Source: Methylacidimicrobium sp. AP8 (GTDB taxonomy: Bacteria > Verrucomicrobiota > Verrucomicrobiia > Methylacidiphilales > Methylacidiphilaceae). Taken from it: 64,000 nucleotides of DNA. Below are positions 1-9,113 of this stretch, piece by piece (positions within the stretch are counted from its first letter, which is position 1; each line of letters begins with the position of its first letter). The notes below the pieces were generated by a model. The model did no database searches and was not told the DNA's origin. It was given only the letters and a program-made list of their open reading frames with translations. Both the position numbers and the translations under genes were made by a program. The DNA is taken from assembly GCF_903064525.1 (NCBI RefSeq), contig NZ_LR797830.1, positions 62,001 to 126,000 on the forward strand, in the 5' to 3' direction.

Positions 1-678
1 GAGCGCCCCCGGCCAATCATGGACATGAAAGACGTCCGGTATCCAGGCCAGAGACTTGCAGATTTCCAGGGCGGCCTTCGCAAGGAGGGCGAACCGGAAC
101 GCGTTGTCCGCGTACTCTCCGGACGGCTCGTCATAGACGCCGGGCCGTCCGAAATAGTTCTGGTAATCGATGAGCCACACCGGGACCCGCTCGGCTCCCA
201 GGACCGTTTCCCAGACGGCGATCCAATGTTCCTGCCCATCCCCCATGTGCACGCAGCAGGAGCCGAGGAGGCGGGCGGAAGCCTTTTCGCGGTCGATTGC
301 GGCATAAAAGGGGAGAACGATCCGTACCTCGTGGCCGCGCCGGGCGAGCGCCGATGCGAGCCCTTCGACGGCGTCGCCTACTCCTCCTACCTTCACCAGC
401 GGCGCGCATTCCGCGGCGACGAACAGGATCTTTCTCCGGTTCTCCGCGGCAGAAGCCGACTCCGGCCTGCGACGAGGGCCCGCCGCGCCAGCGGAGCTCT
501 TCCGCCTGCGCCGCGGCTTTTCGATTTGGCCCGGAACCGCTTCGACCGCCTTGGCGTGCAAGCCGACCTCCGCGTGCTGGGCTTTCTGGTCCTTTCCCGG
601 AGACACGGTCGGTTCCGACCGCTTCCGCCCCGGTCGACGCTCTTTCTTGCTCGATCGCTCGGATGGTTGCAGGGCCAT
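1..678 (-). CDS. glgA: Glycogen/starch synthase GlgA, N-terminal part (cut by left edge)
   Basis: ADP-glucose:glucan glucosyltransferase (GT5), which elongates alpha-1,4-glucan in cytoplasmic glycogen synthesis. The visible 226 codons begin at ATG 678-676. They start with a basic, low-complexity leader of about 80 residues that GlgA proteins do not usually have. The family start follows: KILFVAAECAPLVKVGGVGD, containing the KVGGVGD ADP-glucose-binding loop, then the early conserved stretch PDVFHVHDWPGAL at the window edge. The basic leader (rich in K, R, P, S) is the odd part; a later start close to KILFVAAE is possible. The gene is divergent from the lytic transglycosylase, with about 108 bp between the starts. 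Family assignment is firm, but the catalytic C-terminal domain is outside the window. Confidence 0.9.
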   Translation of the reverse strand, partial: MALQPSERSSKKERRPGRKRSEPTVSPGKDQKAQHAEVGLHAKAVEAVPGQIEKPRRRRKSSAGAAGPRRRPESASAAENRRKILFVAAECAPLVKVGGVGDAVEGLASALARRGHEVRIVLPFYAAIDREKASARLLGSCCVHMGDGQEHWIAVWETVLGAERVPVWLIDYQNYFGRPGVYDEPSGEYADNAFRFALLAKAALEICKSLAWIPDVFHVHDWPGAL

Positions 679-786
679 GATTGGATTCTCTGCCCATGAG
701 CGAAGCGGCGGCAAGCTTTTGTCGAGCGGCGCCCCGACTACCGGCAATTGGCTTGCGTGGTCCGGCGGGCAAGGGAAAATGACGGA

Positions 787-1422
787 ATGCGCCGGGCATT
801 ATTGTCGGCCGCCGCCCTCGTCTTTCTCTTCCTGCTCGGCTATTGGGCTTGGCGAGGCATGGTCCTGCGGGAAGACAGCCGCTACGAAGCGCAGGTCCGG
901 CAGGCGGCCGCGCGCTACGGGGTCGATCCTCTGCTGATCCGCGCGGTCATTTGGGAGGAGACCGGATTCCGCCTGAACAAGGTGGGGCGTGTCGGCGAGC
1001 TCGGCCTCATGCAGGTCCGTCCCACGACCGCCTTCGATTGGGCTCGCAGCGAGAAGCGGACCGATTTCCGGCCGGAGCAGCTTGCCGATCCCGAGATCGG
1101 TATTTTGGCCGGAAGCTGGTATCTGGCTCGGGCGCTGCGCCGCTGGAAGGATACCGACAATCCCCCCGTGTTCGCCCTGGCCGAATATAACGCCGGACGC
1201 CGGAATGCCCTGCGTTGGGTCGACCCGGCGCATCCGAAAAGCGGCCGCGCCTTCTTTGCGCGCATCGATTTTCCCAAGACAAGACAGTATGTGCGCGAAA
1301 TCCTGGATCGCTATGCTTTCTACCGCGGCCGCCCGCCATGGGAGGCCTGCCGTAGCCTCACGTCGCGGCCCGGCCGGGTCCGGAAAGGAGAGGAGGCCGT
1401 GGCCGACTCGGCGCGGCCGTAG
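787..1422 (+). CDS. Membrane-anchored lytic transglycosylase (SLT domain)
   Basis: Peptidoglycan-cleaving lytic transglycosylase of 211 residues. It has an N-terminal hydrophobic signal or anchor (residues 4-19, LLSAAALVFLFLLGYW), then a goose-lysozyme-like SLT domain. The catalytic Glu is expected at about residue 58 (IWEETGF, aligning with ARQESAW of Slt70). GELGLMQVRP (about 74-83) and AEYNAG (about 134) are the other family motifs. An in-frame TTG at 748 would lengthen the protein, but ATG 787 places the hydrophobic segment at the terminus and is preferred. It probably acts in the periplasm or at the inner membrane in wall turnover. The substrate chain and partners cannot be read from the sequence. 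Confidence 0.88.
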   Translation: MRRALLSAAALVFLFLLGYWAWRGMVLREDSRYEAQVRQAAARYGVDPLLIRAVIWEETGFRLNKVGRVGELGLMQVRPTTAFDWARSEKRTDFRPEQLADPEIGILAGSWYLARALRRWKDTDNPPVFALAEYNAGRRNALRWVDPAHPKSGRAFFARIDFPKTRQYVREILDRYAFYRGRPPWEACRSLTSRPGRVRKGEEAVADSARP

Positions 1423-1520
1423 CTTCCCGGGAGCGCACCGGCGGATCCGCGAACAAAGCAGGAAAGAAGAAAAACGGGTTGCCAAGCCCGCGGCCCGGTG
1501 CATGATGAAACATTGTCGCA

Positions 1521-1594
1521 GGGCCCTTAGCTCAGCGGATTAGAGCGTCTGACTACGGATCAGAAGGTCGTAGGTTCAAATCCTACAGGGCCCA
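1521..1594 (+). tRNA. tRNA-Arg (anticodon ACG)
   Basis: Complete cloverleaf: acceptor stem GGGCCCT/AGGGCCC, D-stem GCTC/GAGC, anticodon stem TCTGA/TCAGA with loop CTACGGA (anticodon ACG at 1555-1557), T-arm GTAGG-TTCAAAT-CCTAC, discriminator A at 1594. CCA is not encoded. A34 would be expected to be deaminated to inosine by TadA to read CGN codons. Confidence 0.95.
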
Positions 1595-1607
1595 GGCCGG
1601 AAACGCT

Positions 1608-1678
1608 GCGGGTGTAGTTCAATGGTAGAACGGCAGCCTTCCAAGCTGCATGCGAGGGTTCGATTCCCTTCACCCGCT
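1608..1678 (+). tRNA. tRNA-Gly (anticodon TCC)
   Basis: 71-nt tRNA 13 bp after tRNA-Arg, probably co-transcribed. Acceptor stem GCGGGTG/CACCCGC, anticodon stem GCAGC/GCTGC with loop CTTCCAA (anticodon TCC at 1640-1642), T-loop TTCGATT, discriminator T. CCA is not encoded. Confidence 0.95.
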
Positions 1679-1772
1679 CTCTCGGCCGGCCATGCGACGG
1701 ATCGCGTTCTCCCGCTGGATATGGCCGGGTTTCGCCGGCGCTCGTGAGTTCGGCTGCGGATGGGCGAGGGGC

Positions 1773-1963
1773 AGCCGGCCGGAATTTGTCACAAGCTTTT
1801 TCCTGCGGCTTGCAAACCGGGCTTCCCTGCTTTGCCTTCGCTTGGTTTCCCATCCTCGCAGTACGTCTTCGTACAGCTTCCGGTGGAAACCCTGCGCCCC
1901 GCCTTGCACCTAAGCCCATTTCCGGCGCCCTCGGCTACACAATGGGTGAGAAATGGCCGCTAG
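1773..1963. repeat. MITE-like hairpin repeat, copy A (downstream of gadB)
   Basis: About 190-bp element, clearly homologous in reverse orientation to 18923-19108. The right terminus GGTGAGAAATGGCCGCTAG is conserved; the left terminus is degenerate. Internal nested stems can pair: GGTTTCC with GGAAACC, and GTACG with CGTAC around a TCTT loop. The last CTAG supplies the TAG stop codon of gadB (1960-1962 on the minus strand). It has no credible coding capacity. This is probably a non-autonomous mobile repeat, or a repeated 3'-end RNA structure. The left boundary is approximate. Confidence 0.75.
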
Positions 1964-3351
1964 TGAGCAAAGCGGTTCGCCCGCTTGCGCCTTTCCGAAG
2001 GCGTCGCCGGCTTCCCGGCGCCGGTCTGGACGGCCCAGTGAAGGTCTCTTAAGAAATGGTCCGCCATGTCTCGGGAAAAGCCCTCCCGCACGACGATGCG
2101 CAGGACCGAAACGGTTTCGGCGTCGGGAGGCATCGTATAAGCCGGCACCTGCCATCCGCGTGCATGAAGCCGCTCGGAAAGGGAAAACGCCGACAAGGGC
2201 GCCGGTTCCTTGAGCCGGAAGGCGAAGGTCGGCAACTGCGAGCCGTCGCTGACCAGATCGAACGGACCCATCTTGGCGATTCGGCCGGAGAGAAAGAGAG
2301 CGGTTTCCCGGATCGCTTTCAAGATCCGGGTGTATCCCGTGCGGCCGAGGCGGAGAAAGTTATAATACTGGGCGATGACCGGAGCGCCGGGGCGGGAGAA
2401 GTTCAAGCCGAAGGTCGGCATCTCGCCTCCCAGATAATTGACGCGAAAGATCAGCTCTTCGGGCACCGCTTCCTGGGAACGCCAGAGCACCCATCCCACG
2501 CCGGGATAGACGAAACCGTACTTGTGGCCCGATACGTTGATCGACTGGACGAGAGGGAGCCGGAAATCCCACCGGAGATGGGGATCGAGAAAGGGGGCGA
2601 CGAACCCGCCACTGGCCGCATCAACATGGAGGGGGACTTCCCACCCTTTCGTTTTCGCGATGGCGGCCAGAGCGTCGTGAATCTCCTCGATCGGCTCGTA
2701 CTCTCCCGTCATGGTGGTCCCGAGAATCCCGATCACCCCGATAGAATTTTCGTCGACGTGAGCGGAGACCCCGGCCGGAGTCGTCACGTAGCAACCGGGG
2801 GTCACCGGGATCAGCCTCGGCTCGACTTCGAAGTAGCGGCAGAACTTTTCCCAGACGACCTGGACATTTGCCCCCATCACTAGATTCGGGCGATCGGCGG
2901 GCAGCCCGGAGGCGAGGCGTCGCTTCCGCCAGCGCCATTTGAGCGCCAAGCCCGCCAGCATCGCCGCTTCCGAAGAGCCGATCGTCGAGGTTCCCATCGG
3001 ATTCTCGCCGGCCGGAGCGTGGAAGAGATGGCCGAGGATGCTGACGCAGCGCTGCTCGATCTCCGCGGTCTGAGGATATTCGTCCTTGTCGACCAGATTC
3101 TTGGCGAAACTCTCCGCCATCAGGTCGCGGGCCTGCTTTTCCATCCAGGTCGTGACGAAGGTAGCGAGGTTGAGCCTCTCTTGCCCGTCGAGCAGGAGCT
3201 CGTCGTGGATGAGCTGATAAGCGATCTCCGGAGGCATCTCCCCGTCCGGCAGGCGGTGGCGCGGCGCGGGCTGGCTCATAGCTCTCTGCGCGTACGCGGG
3301 GGATAGGAAGGATTCCGGAGCTTCGGGGGGATGGGAGATGACTTTGTGCAT
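1960..3351 (-). CDS. gadB: Glutamate decarboxylase (PLP-dependent)
   Basis: Converts glutamate to GABA and CO2, consuming a cytoplasmic proton. It has 463 residues, close to the 466 of E. coli GadB. The PLP lysine lies in SGHKYG (K277) and the cofactor-binding Asp in HVDAASGGF (D244); TSTIGSSEA (about 121-129) is the phosphate-binding region. ATG 3351 is preferred; the frame stays open upstream, but that stretch overlaps ppx and lacks family similarity. It is the last gene of the minus-strand run clpB/4391-4741/ppx/gadB, 38 bp after ppx. No glutamate/GABA antiporter lies next to it. Its stop codon falls in the terminal CTAG of the hairpin repeat. An acid-resistance role is inferred from the family. 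Confidence 0.95.
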   Translation of the reverse strand: MHKVISHPPEAPESFLSPAYAQRAMSQPAPRHRLPDGEMPPEIAYQLIHDELLLDGQERLNLATFVTTWMEKQARDLMAESFAKNLVDKDEYPQTAEIEQRCVSILGHLFHAPAGENPMGTSTIGSSEAAMLAGLALKWRWRKRRLASGLPADRPNLVMGANVQVVWEKFCRYFEVEPRLIPVTPGCYVTTPAGVSAHVDENSIGVIGILGTTMTGEYEPIEEIHDALAAIAKTKGWEVPLHVDAASGGFVAPFLDPHLRWDFRLPLVQSINVSGHKYGFVYPGVGWVLWRSQEAVPEELIFRVNYLGGEMPTFGLNFSRPGAPVIAQYYNFLRLGRTGYTRILKAIRETALFLSGRIAKMGPFDLVSDGSQLPTFAFRLKEPAPLSAFSLSERLHARGWQVPAYTMPPDAETVSVLRIVVREGFSRDMADHFLRDLHWAVQTGAGKPATPSERRKRANRFAH

Positions 3352-3389
3352 AGTGTGGATCCGATGGCCGGATGGGTCCTTTTTGCGTG

Positions 3390-4394
3390 TCAGATCTTCC
3401 GTAGCCGCTCGACCAAGCCGTGGCGCAGCCCACGCACGCTGACGGTCAAGCGATCGATCCCTAAGGCGGCGAGCGTAGAAAAGAAGACCGCGACTCCCGG
3501 GACAAAGATATCCGCCCGCCTGGCGGGAACGCCGGGAAGTTCCTGCAACCGGTCGAGATCCAAGCGCGAGAGATCTTCGAGAAGGCGCTCGAGGGTCTGG
3601 GCGGTCGCCGAGAAAAGATGGATCTTCTCGACATCGAATTGTCGAAGCTCCTGAAGCAGGGCGGCGAGCGCTGTGGCCGTCCCTCCCACGGCGATCAGCG
3701 TGCGGTCGCGGGCGGAAAACTCCCGCAAGGCCTCCCGAAGCTGCTTCTCCAGGGTGAGGAGCATCGTGGCCAGCGACTTGCTTCCGATCGGAAATTGCGA
3801 GATGAACCGGTCGCGGAGGCGGATGCAACCCAAGGGTAGGCTCAACCGCGCGCCGACCGCGCCCGCCCGGCCTTCCGTCCACTGTGAGCTGCCGCCGCCT
3901 ACATCGGCGACCAGCAGTTCGCGGTTCCGGAGCGCAGGGTCGGCGGCAACGCCCTGGAAGGTGGTCTCCGCTTCCTCTTCGCCCGAAAGCAAGAGAACCG
4001 GACAGTCGAGAAGGTCGCCGACCTGCTTGAGGAAGCGCTTTCGGTTCCGGCTGTCGCGCACCGCACTGGTGGCCGCCGCGATTCGGCGCCCGGCCCGCCA
4101 CCTGTCGGCGGCCTCGCGGAGGGCGCGCAGCGCGTCCACGGTCTGCTCCACGGCTTCTTCGGACAGCTCACCCGTGGTAAGCACCCCTTCGACGAGCCGG
4201 GTCGTAAAGCTGCGGTGGTCGAGGACCCGCAAGTCGCCGCCGTCCCATTCGGCAACGAGGAATTTGATCGAATTGCTTCCGATGTCGAAGACCGCGTATC
4301 GGGCTGCGGCGGGTGCTTTCCCCCCGTCCGCGGGAGCCGGGATGACATCCGGCCCGCCCCCTTTGCAAGCGCAGCCAAGCAGTTCGTTCGTCAC
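3390..4394 (-). CDS. ppx: Exopolyphosphatase / guanosine pentaphosphatase (Ppx/GppA)
   Basis: 334-residue ASKHA-fold phosphatase that releases phosphate from polyphosphate and/or converts pppGpp to ppGpp. Phosphate-binding loops are AVFDIGSNSIKFLVAE (about 34-49) and VADVGGGSSQW (about 161-171). SAVRDSRNR and LPLGCIRLRDRF are further family motifs. It is close in length to short Ppx2-like proteins and lacks the C-terminal HD-like domain of long Ppx. It starts at GTG 4394, overlapping the preceding stop as GTGA, so it is probably translationally coupled. Substrate preference cannot be read from sequence. Confidence 0.9.
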   Translation of the reverse strand: MTNELLGCACKGGGPDVIPAPADGGKAPAAARYAVFDIGSNSIKFLVAEWDGGDLRVLDHRSFTTRLVEGVLTTGELSEEAVEQTVDALRALREAADRWRAGRRIAAATSAVRDSRNRKRFLKQVGDLLDCPVLLLSGEEEAETTFQGVAADPALRNRELLVADVGGGSSQWTEGRAGAVGARLSLPLGCIRLRDRFISQFPIGSKSLATMLLTLEKQLREALREFSARDRTLIAVGGTATALAALLQELRQFDVEKIHLFSATAQTLERLLEDLSRLDLDRLQELPGVPARRADIFVPGVAVFFSTLAALGIDRLTVSVRGLRHGLVERLRKI

Positions 4395-4741
4395 GACGGC
4401 GTCTCCTCGGCCTCCTGGGATGCTTCTTCGAGAAGCTCCTCCAACTCGCCGATCAACTGGTCGATCCTCCGCAAGTCCTTCCTGCGCCCCTTTTCCGGGA
4501 CGATCGACAAGGATTCGAGCTTGGCGGCGGCCTTGGCCAAGAGCCTCTGCTCCCGCTTTCCCGGAAGCCGACCGGCTCGATCCAGCTCACGAACGGTCAG
4601 GGTCAACTGGCGGATCTCCCGCTGCAGGCGCGCGACGTAGTGCGCGGCGGTCTCATCGAGCAAAAAGGAGAGGGAGGCCAAGCCCCGCTCCACTTCGCTT
4701 GAGCGCCGCGGGCGCGCGAGCAATCGGGGGAAGTGCTTCAT
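4391..4741 (-). CDS. Small charged coiled-coil protein, function unknown
   Basis: 116 residues from ATG 4741, overlapping the clpB stop as ATGA and ending inside the ppx start as GTGA, so it is tightly coupled in the operon. The protein is almost entirely helical and highly charged. Leu/Arg/Glu heptad-like stretches (about 27-60 and 85-110) suggest a coiled coil. It has no cysteines, signal peptide or membrane segment. I recognise no family. Its position between ClpB and Ppx hints at stress physiology only through context. Confidence 0.75.
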   Translation of the reverse strand: MKHFPRLLARPRRSSEVERGLASLSFLLDETAAHYVARLQREIRQLTLTVRELDRAGRLPGKREQRLLAKAAAKLESLSIVPEKGRRKDLRRIDQLIGELEELLEEASQEAEETPS

Positions 4742-7344
4742 CCGTTGCCCTCCGGCTTCGTCCGGAAGAGAAGCTGCCCGTTGTTCCAATCGATCGTGAG
4801 CGCGGTCTTGTCCGGAATTTCTCCGGAGACGATCTTGCGGGAGAGGGGAGTCTCGATCTCCTTCTGGATGACCCGCTTTAGCGGGCGTGCCCCGTAAGTC
4901 GGGCTGTATCCCAAGCGGGCGAGATGCTCCTTGGCGGCCGGGGTCAGCTCGATGGTGATCGACCGCTCCGCCAATCGCTTGCGCAGCTCCTCGAGCTGCA
5001 GATCGACGATCTTCTGGAGCTGCTCCATCTGCAGAGGCTTGAAAAGCACGATCTCGTCGAGCCGGTTGAGAAACTCCGGCCGGAAATGGGCGCGCAGCTC
5101 CTCCATCACGCGGTTCCTCACCGGCTCCGGAATCTCCCCCGAAGGGCCGATCCCTTCGGTCAGATAGACGCTGCCGATGTTGGAGGTCATGACGATGATG
5201 GTGTTGCGAAAATCGACCGTGCGGCCTTGGCTGTCGGTGAGCCGGCCGTCGTCGAGGATCTGGAGGAAGACGTTGAAGACGTCCGGATGGGCTTTCTCGA
5301 CCTCGTCGATGAGGATGACGCTGTAGGGCTTGCGCCGTACCGCCTCGGTCAGTTGGCCCCCCTCTTCGAATCCGACGTACCCCGGAGGGGCGCCGATTAG
5401 GCGAGCAACCTGATGCTTTTCCATGTACTCGCTCATATCGAGCCGGATCATGTTCTCCTCGCTATCGAAGAGCGCTTCGGCCAAGGCCCGGGCGAGCTCG
5501 GTCTTCCCCACGCCGGTGGGCCCCAGAAAGAAGAACGATCCGATCGGCCGCTTGGGATCCTTAAGGCCGGAGCGGGCGCGAATCACGGCGTCGGCGACGG
5601 CGGCGACCGCCTCGTCTTGCCCGACCACTCTCTGGTGAAGGATCGAATCGAGCCGCAGCAGCTTCTCCTTTTCGCCCTCCAGAAGCTTGGACACCGGAAT
5701 CCCGGTCCAGCGGGCGACGACTTCCGCGATCTCCTCCGGGGTCACTTCCTCGCGCAAAAGCCTTCCCTCCGCTTGTCCCTTAGCGAGCTTTTCCTCCAGC
5801 TCCTGGAGGCGCCGCTTCAGCTCGGGAATCCTTCCGTACTGGAGCTCGGCCACCCGGTTGAGATCGTACGACCGTTGGGCGATTTCCATCTCGTGCTCGG
5901 CGGCCTGGAGCTCTTCTCGCACCTTCTGGAGCGCGCCGATCGCCCCCTTCTCCTCTTGCCATCGAGCGCGGACCTGATCCCTTTCGCTCCGCAGGTTGGC
6001 CAGCTCCGCCTCGAGAGCTTCGAGGCGCTTGCGCGAGGCCTCGTCGCGCTCCTTTCGGAGAGCTTCCTTTTCAATCTCGAGCTGGAGCACGCGTCGCTCC
6101 AGCCCTTCGAGCTCCTCCGGCATGCTCTCCATCTCGGCCTTCAGCTTGGCCGCCGCCTCATCCATCAGATCAATCGCCTTGTCCGGGAGGAACCGATCGG
6201 TGATGTATCGATGAGAGAGCACCGCCGCCGCCACCAGGGCGCTGTCTTGGATGCGCACCCCGTGATGGAGCTCGTACCGTTGCCGCAACCCCCGGAGAAT
6301 CGAAATCGTATCCTCCACGGTCGGCTCGGAGACAAGAACCGGCTGGAAGCGGCGCTCCAGAGCGGCGTCCTTCTCGATGTACTTCCGGTACTCGTCCAGG
6401 GTCGTGGCGCCGATGCAGTGAAGCTCTCCGCGCGCCAGGAGCGGCTTGAGCATGTTGCCCGCATCGATCGCGCCCTCCGCCTTGCCGGCTCCCACCATGG
6501 TGTGGATCTCGTCGATAAAGAGAATGATCTGCCCTTCGGCCGCCGTCACTTCCTTGAGCACCGCCTTGAGCCTCTCTTCGAACTCCCCCCGGTACTTGGC
6601 TCCGGCGATCAGCGCCCCCATGTCGAGCTGCACGATCCGCTTGCTCTTCAAGCTCTCCGGTACGTCGCTGGCCGCGATCCGCTGTGCCAATCCTTCGACG
6701 ATGGCGGTCTTGCCGACTCCCGGCTCGCCGATCAGGACCGGGTTGTTCTTCGTCCGTCGCGACAGGACCTGGATCGTGCGGCGGATCTCCGCATCGCGCC
6801 CGATCACCGGGTCGAGCTTCCCTTTTTTCGCGAGTTCCGTCAGGTCTCGCCCATACTTCTGGAGCGCCTCGTAGGTCTCTTCGGGGTTGGGACTGGTGAC
6901 ACGCTGGTGGCCGCGAACTTCCGTCAACGCCTGCAGAAAGGATTCCCGATTGACGGCCGCCTCGCGAAGGAGGCGGCCGGTGACCGTGGAGGAGGGCTCC
7001 TCCAGAAGTGCCAGCATCAGATGCTCGACGCTGACGAACTCATCCTTGAGCCGCTTGGCCTCCTCCTGCGCCTTGACCAGGGCTTCGCGAAGACGCTGGG
7101 TGATATAGGCCCCGGTGTTGGCGCCGGTAACGCGCGGCAGCCGCAAAAGCTCCTGGCCCAGGCGCTCGCGCAGCTGGCCGACGTCGACGCCCGCACGCTC
7201 CAGCAAGCGGGGAACGAGCCCCTGGCCGTCGGCCAAAAGAGCCTCGCAGAGATGCTCCACATCGACCGACTGGTGGGAATGGCGAACGGCTAGATTTTGC
7301 GCTTCGGCGATGGCCGCCTGCGCTTTTTCGGTGAATCGATTCAT
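4738..7344 (-). CDS. clpB: ATP-dependent disaggregase ClpB
   Basis: Hsp100 AAA+ chaperone that works with DnaK/DnaJ/GrpE to extract polypeptides from aggregates. It has 868 residues, close to the family standard of about 860. Order: N-terminal Clp_N repeats (1-145), NBD1 with Walker A GEPGVGKT (about 206-213) and Walker [10 protein letters not shown], the coiled-coil M domain (about 400-525, which distinguishes ClpB from ClpA/C), then NBD2 with [11 protein letters not shown] and [16 protein letters not shown], and the D2-small domain with GARPLKR. No ClpP-docking IGF loop is evident. It is the first gene of a four-gene run. No CIRCE-like inverted repeat was noticed in the 64 bp upstream. Confidence 0.98.
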   Translation of the reverse strand: MNRFTEKAQAAIAEAQNLAVRHSHQSVDVEHLCEALLADGQGLVPRLLERAGVDVGQLRERLGQELLRLPRVTGANTGAYITQRLREALVKAQEEAKRLKDEFVSVEHLMLALLEEPSSTVTGRLLREAAVNRESFLQALTEVRGHQRVTSPNPEETYEALQKYGRDLTELAKKGKLDPVIGRDAEIRRTIQVLSRRTKNNPVLIGEPGVGKTAIVEGLAQRIAASDVPESLKSKRIVQLDMGALIAGAKYRGEFEERLKAVLKEVTAAEGQIILFIDEIHTMVGAGKAEGAIDAGNMLKPLLARGELHCIGATTLDEYRKYIEKDAALERRFQPVLVSEPTVEDTISILRGLRQRYELHHGVRIQDSALVAAAVLSHRYITDRFLPDKAIDLMDEAAAKLKAEMESMPEELEGLERRVLQLEIEKEALRKERDEASRKRLEALEAELANLRSERDQVRARWQEEKGAIGALQKVREELQAAEHEMEIAQRSYDLNRVAELQYGRIPELKRRLQELEEKLAKGQAEGRLLREEVTPEEIAEVVARWTGIPVSKLLEGEKEKLLRLDSILHQRVVGQDEAVAAVADAVIRARSGLKDPKRPIGSFFFLGPTGVGKTELARALAEALFDSEENMIRLDMSEYMEKHQVARLIGAPPGYVGFEEGGQLTEAVRRKPYSVILIDEVEKAHPDVFNVFLQILDDGRLTDSQGRTVDFRNTIIVMTSNIGSVYLTEGIGPSGEIPEPVRNRVMEELRAHFRPEFLNRLDEIVLFKPLQMEQLQKIVDLQLEELRKRLAERSITIELTPAAKEHLARLGYSPTYGARPLKRVIQKEIETPLSRKIVSGEIPDKTALTIDWNNGQLLFRTKPEGNG

Positions 7345-7408
7345 AGAAAAGGCCCGCTGAAGGGAAAGTAGCGGAGGCCGCCGGGAAAGTGCAAAACTTT
7401 TGGTACGG

Positions 7409-7783
7409 CTAGGAAGCTGGCGCGGGCTTACGGAAAAGAGCTTCCAGCCCCACTGCGAGCCAGCCGATGCCCAAGAGGCTTCCGCCGAAGGGTGTGACCC
7501 GGGTCCAGCCGGCGTTTCCCGTGAGAACCCACGCGTACAGGCTTCCGGAGAAGAGCACGATGCCGAGCAGGAAGCAGACGGAAGAGACGGCGAAAGCCTT
7601 GGGGTGGCGGCTTAAGGAGAGAAGGGCTAAAACGTGGACGAACTGGTACAAGACAGCCGTTTTCCAGGTATCCAGCGCGTGGGGGGAGCCGGGCGAGAGA
7701 GAAAGACGGTGCGCGCCGTAGGTCGCCGCGGCGATCCCGAGGAAACCGAGCAGACCCGCGGAAAAAGCCCGAAAACGGTTCAT
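7409..7783 (-). CDS. DUF423 family inner-membrane protein
   Basis: 124-residue integral membrane protein resembling E. coli YgdD. Four hydrophobic helices: about 8-24 ([17 protein letters not shown]), 42-58, 64-86 and 96-116. The family signature AATYGAHRL and the pattern [14 protein letters not shown] are present. The biochemical role of the family is not established. It ends 64 bp before clpB and may share its transcript. It is divergent from the sugar kinase at 7992. Confidence 0.85.
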   Translation of the reverse strand: MNRFRAFSAGLLGFLGIAAATYGAHRLSLSPGSPHALDTWKTAVLYQFVHVLALLSLSRHPKAFAVSSVCFLLGIVLFSGSLYAWVLTGNAGWTRVTPFGGSLLGIGWLAVGLEALFRKPAPAS

Positions 7784-7991
7784 GCCATAAACCTACAGGT
7801 GGAAAAGGGGTCCCGTATGCGGGATTTGTCCGCGAGGGACCCCTCTTCTGTCGAGCGGATTTTCGGCCGCCGGAATCGCAAGGGACCTTTCCCGGCCGGC
7901 CCATAGGTTCCGACGACGCCCGACCATAGGCTCGTTTCCTTGCGGCGCGGCATTGTCAAGAGGTCGGCAAGTGCGTATAGGAGAATGCGCC

Positions 7992-9113
7992 ATGGCCGAG
8001 CGGCGCCTCGCCCGACAGACCGGAGAACAGCTCCTCGGCTCTCGGGCCCAACTGCTCAAGCGGGTTTGCCTGTCGGGATTCGACGGCTTGGTGGAGGAGT
8101 CCTTCCGCGTGGTGGGCCATCGCCGTTCCCCGGAGCAGTACTCCGTCCTTGCTTCGGTTCGCGAGTTTCTGGTCCGTTTGCAGTCCGAGGACGATGCGGG
8201 AGCGGATCGGGTTTTCGAGCTGGTCGAGGGGCGTCCCCGCATGGCGGGGAGCGCTCCCTGGTTTTCCTCGGCGCTCGGCGCGCTGGGGGTGCAGGTCCAC
8301 TTCGTCGGCGCCTGCGGAAAGCCGGGGTGCATGCATCGGGCTTTTGCCGAGCTCGAAAAGCGCGCTCGCGTTTATCCGGTGGCTGCCCCCGCTTATGAGC
8401 GGGTCTTGGAGTTCGGCGACGAGCGCATCTCTTTCGTGGATTATCGTCCCTGGGGGGAGATCACCTGGGAGCTGGTAGAGGAGCGCGTCGGAAAAGCCGC
8501 GCTGCGCGACCTCTGGGCGAAGGCCCATCTGGCCGCATTCCCCAACTGGTCACGGCTCACGCATCTCTCGCTCCTCTGGAGACGGCTCCTTTCCGAGCTC
8601 TGCCCCACCTCCGGGGCGCCGCGGAAGCTGCTCCTCTTCGACCTGGGGGACCTTCGCCATTCCACCGACGCCGACGTCCTGTCGGCGATCAAGATCCTTC
8701 AGGAGTTCCAGGCATGCCATGACGTGGTCCTGAGCTTGAACGCTCGGGAAAGCCAGACGGTCGCCCGCGTGCTCCGCCTGCCGAGAATCGGCCTCGATTT
8801 TGCCGGCGCGCCTTCCGCGGCGGCCGCCCTCCGGGAGAAAATCGGAATCTCCACGGTGGTCATCCACTGTCCGCTCTACGCAGCCGCCGCCGACGGAGAG
8901 GGCGAGGAGGGGCTCGAATGCGCGCATACGGCCAAGCCGAGGACCGTTCTCCAAGCAGGCGACCATTTCAACGCCGGATTTTCCGCCGGCCGTCTCCTCG
9001 GCTGGCGGGCGCGCTACTGCCTGCAGCTCGGAATCGCCTGCGCCGGCTTCTATGTCCGGCACGCGGTGAGTCCTAGTCGCGAGGAGCTCGTCCGCTTCCT
9101 GCGGGCGCTCTGA
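7992..9113 (+). CDS. PfkB-family carbohydrate kinase
   Basis: Ribokinase-fold sugar kinase of 373 residues. The C-terminal PfkB signature AGDHFNAGFSAG (about 328-339) contains the catalytic Asp and anion hole, with His where GAGDxF proteins usually carry Ala. APWFSSALGALGVQVHFVGACG (about 88-109) resembles the N-terminal GG-like substrate motif in degenerate form. ATG 7992 is chosen because AGGAG lies about 10 nt upstream; an in-frame GTG at 7953 lacks this. It stands alone, divergent from DUF423. The substrate is unknown and the weak N-terminal motif makes a guess unsafe. Confidence 0.8.
   Translation: MAERRLARQTGEQLLGSRAQLLKRVCLSGFDGLVEESFRVVGHRRSPEQYSVLASVREFLVRLQSEDDAGADRVFELVEGRPRMAGSAPWFSSALGALGVQVHFVGACGKPGCMHRAFAELEKRARVYPVAAPAYERVLEFGDERISFVDYRPWGEITWELVEERVGKAALRDLWAKAHLAAFPNWSRLTHLSLLWRRLLSELCPTSGAPRKLLLFDLGDLRHSTDADVLSAIKILQEFQACHDVVLSLNARESQTVARVLRLPRIGLDFAGAPSAAAALREKIGISTVVIHCPLYAAAADGEGEEGLECAHTAKPRTVLQAGDHFNAGFSAGRLLGWRARYCLQLGIACAGFYVRHAVSPSREELVRFLRAL

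Noticed and set aside
3352-4101. Upstream extension of the gadB frame to 713 aa
   Set aside because: It lies antiparallel-frame over ppx on the same strand, has no family similarity, and ATG 3351 gives the standard GAD length.
5413-7293. 626-aa plus-strand frame opposite clpB
   Set aside because: Antisense shadow of a GC-rich gene; repetitive Leu/Arg composition and no start signal.
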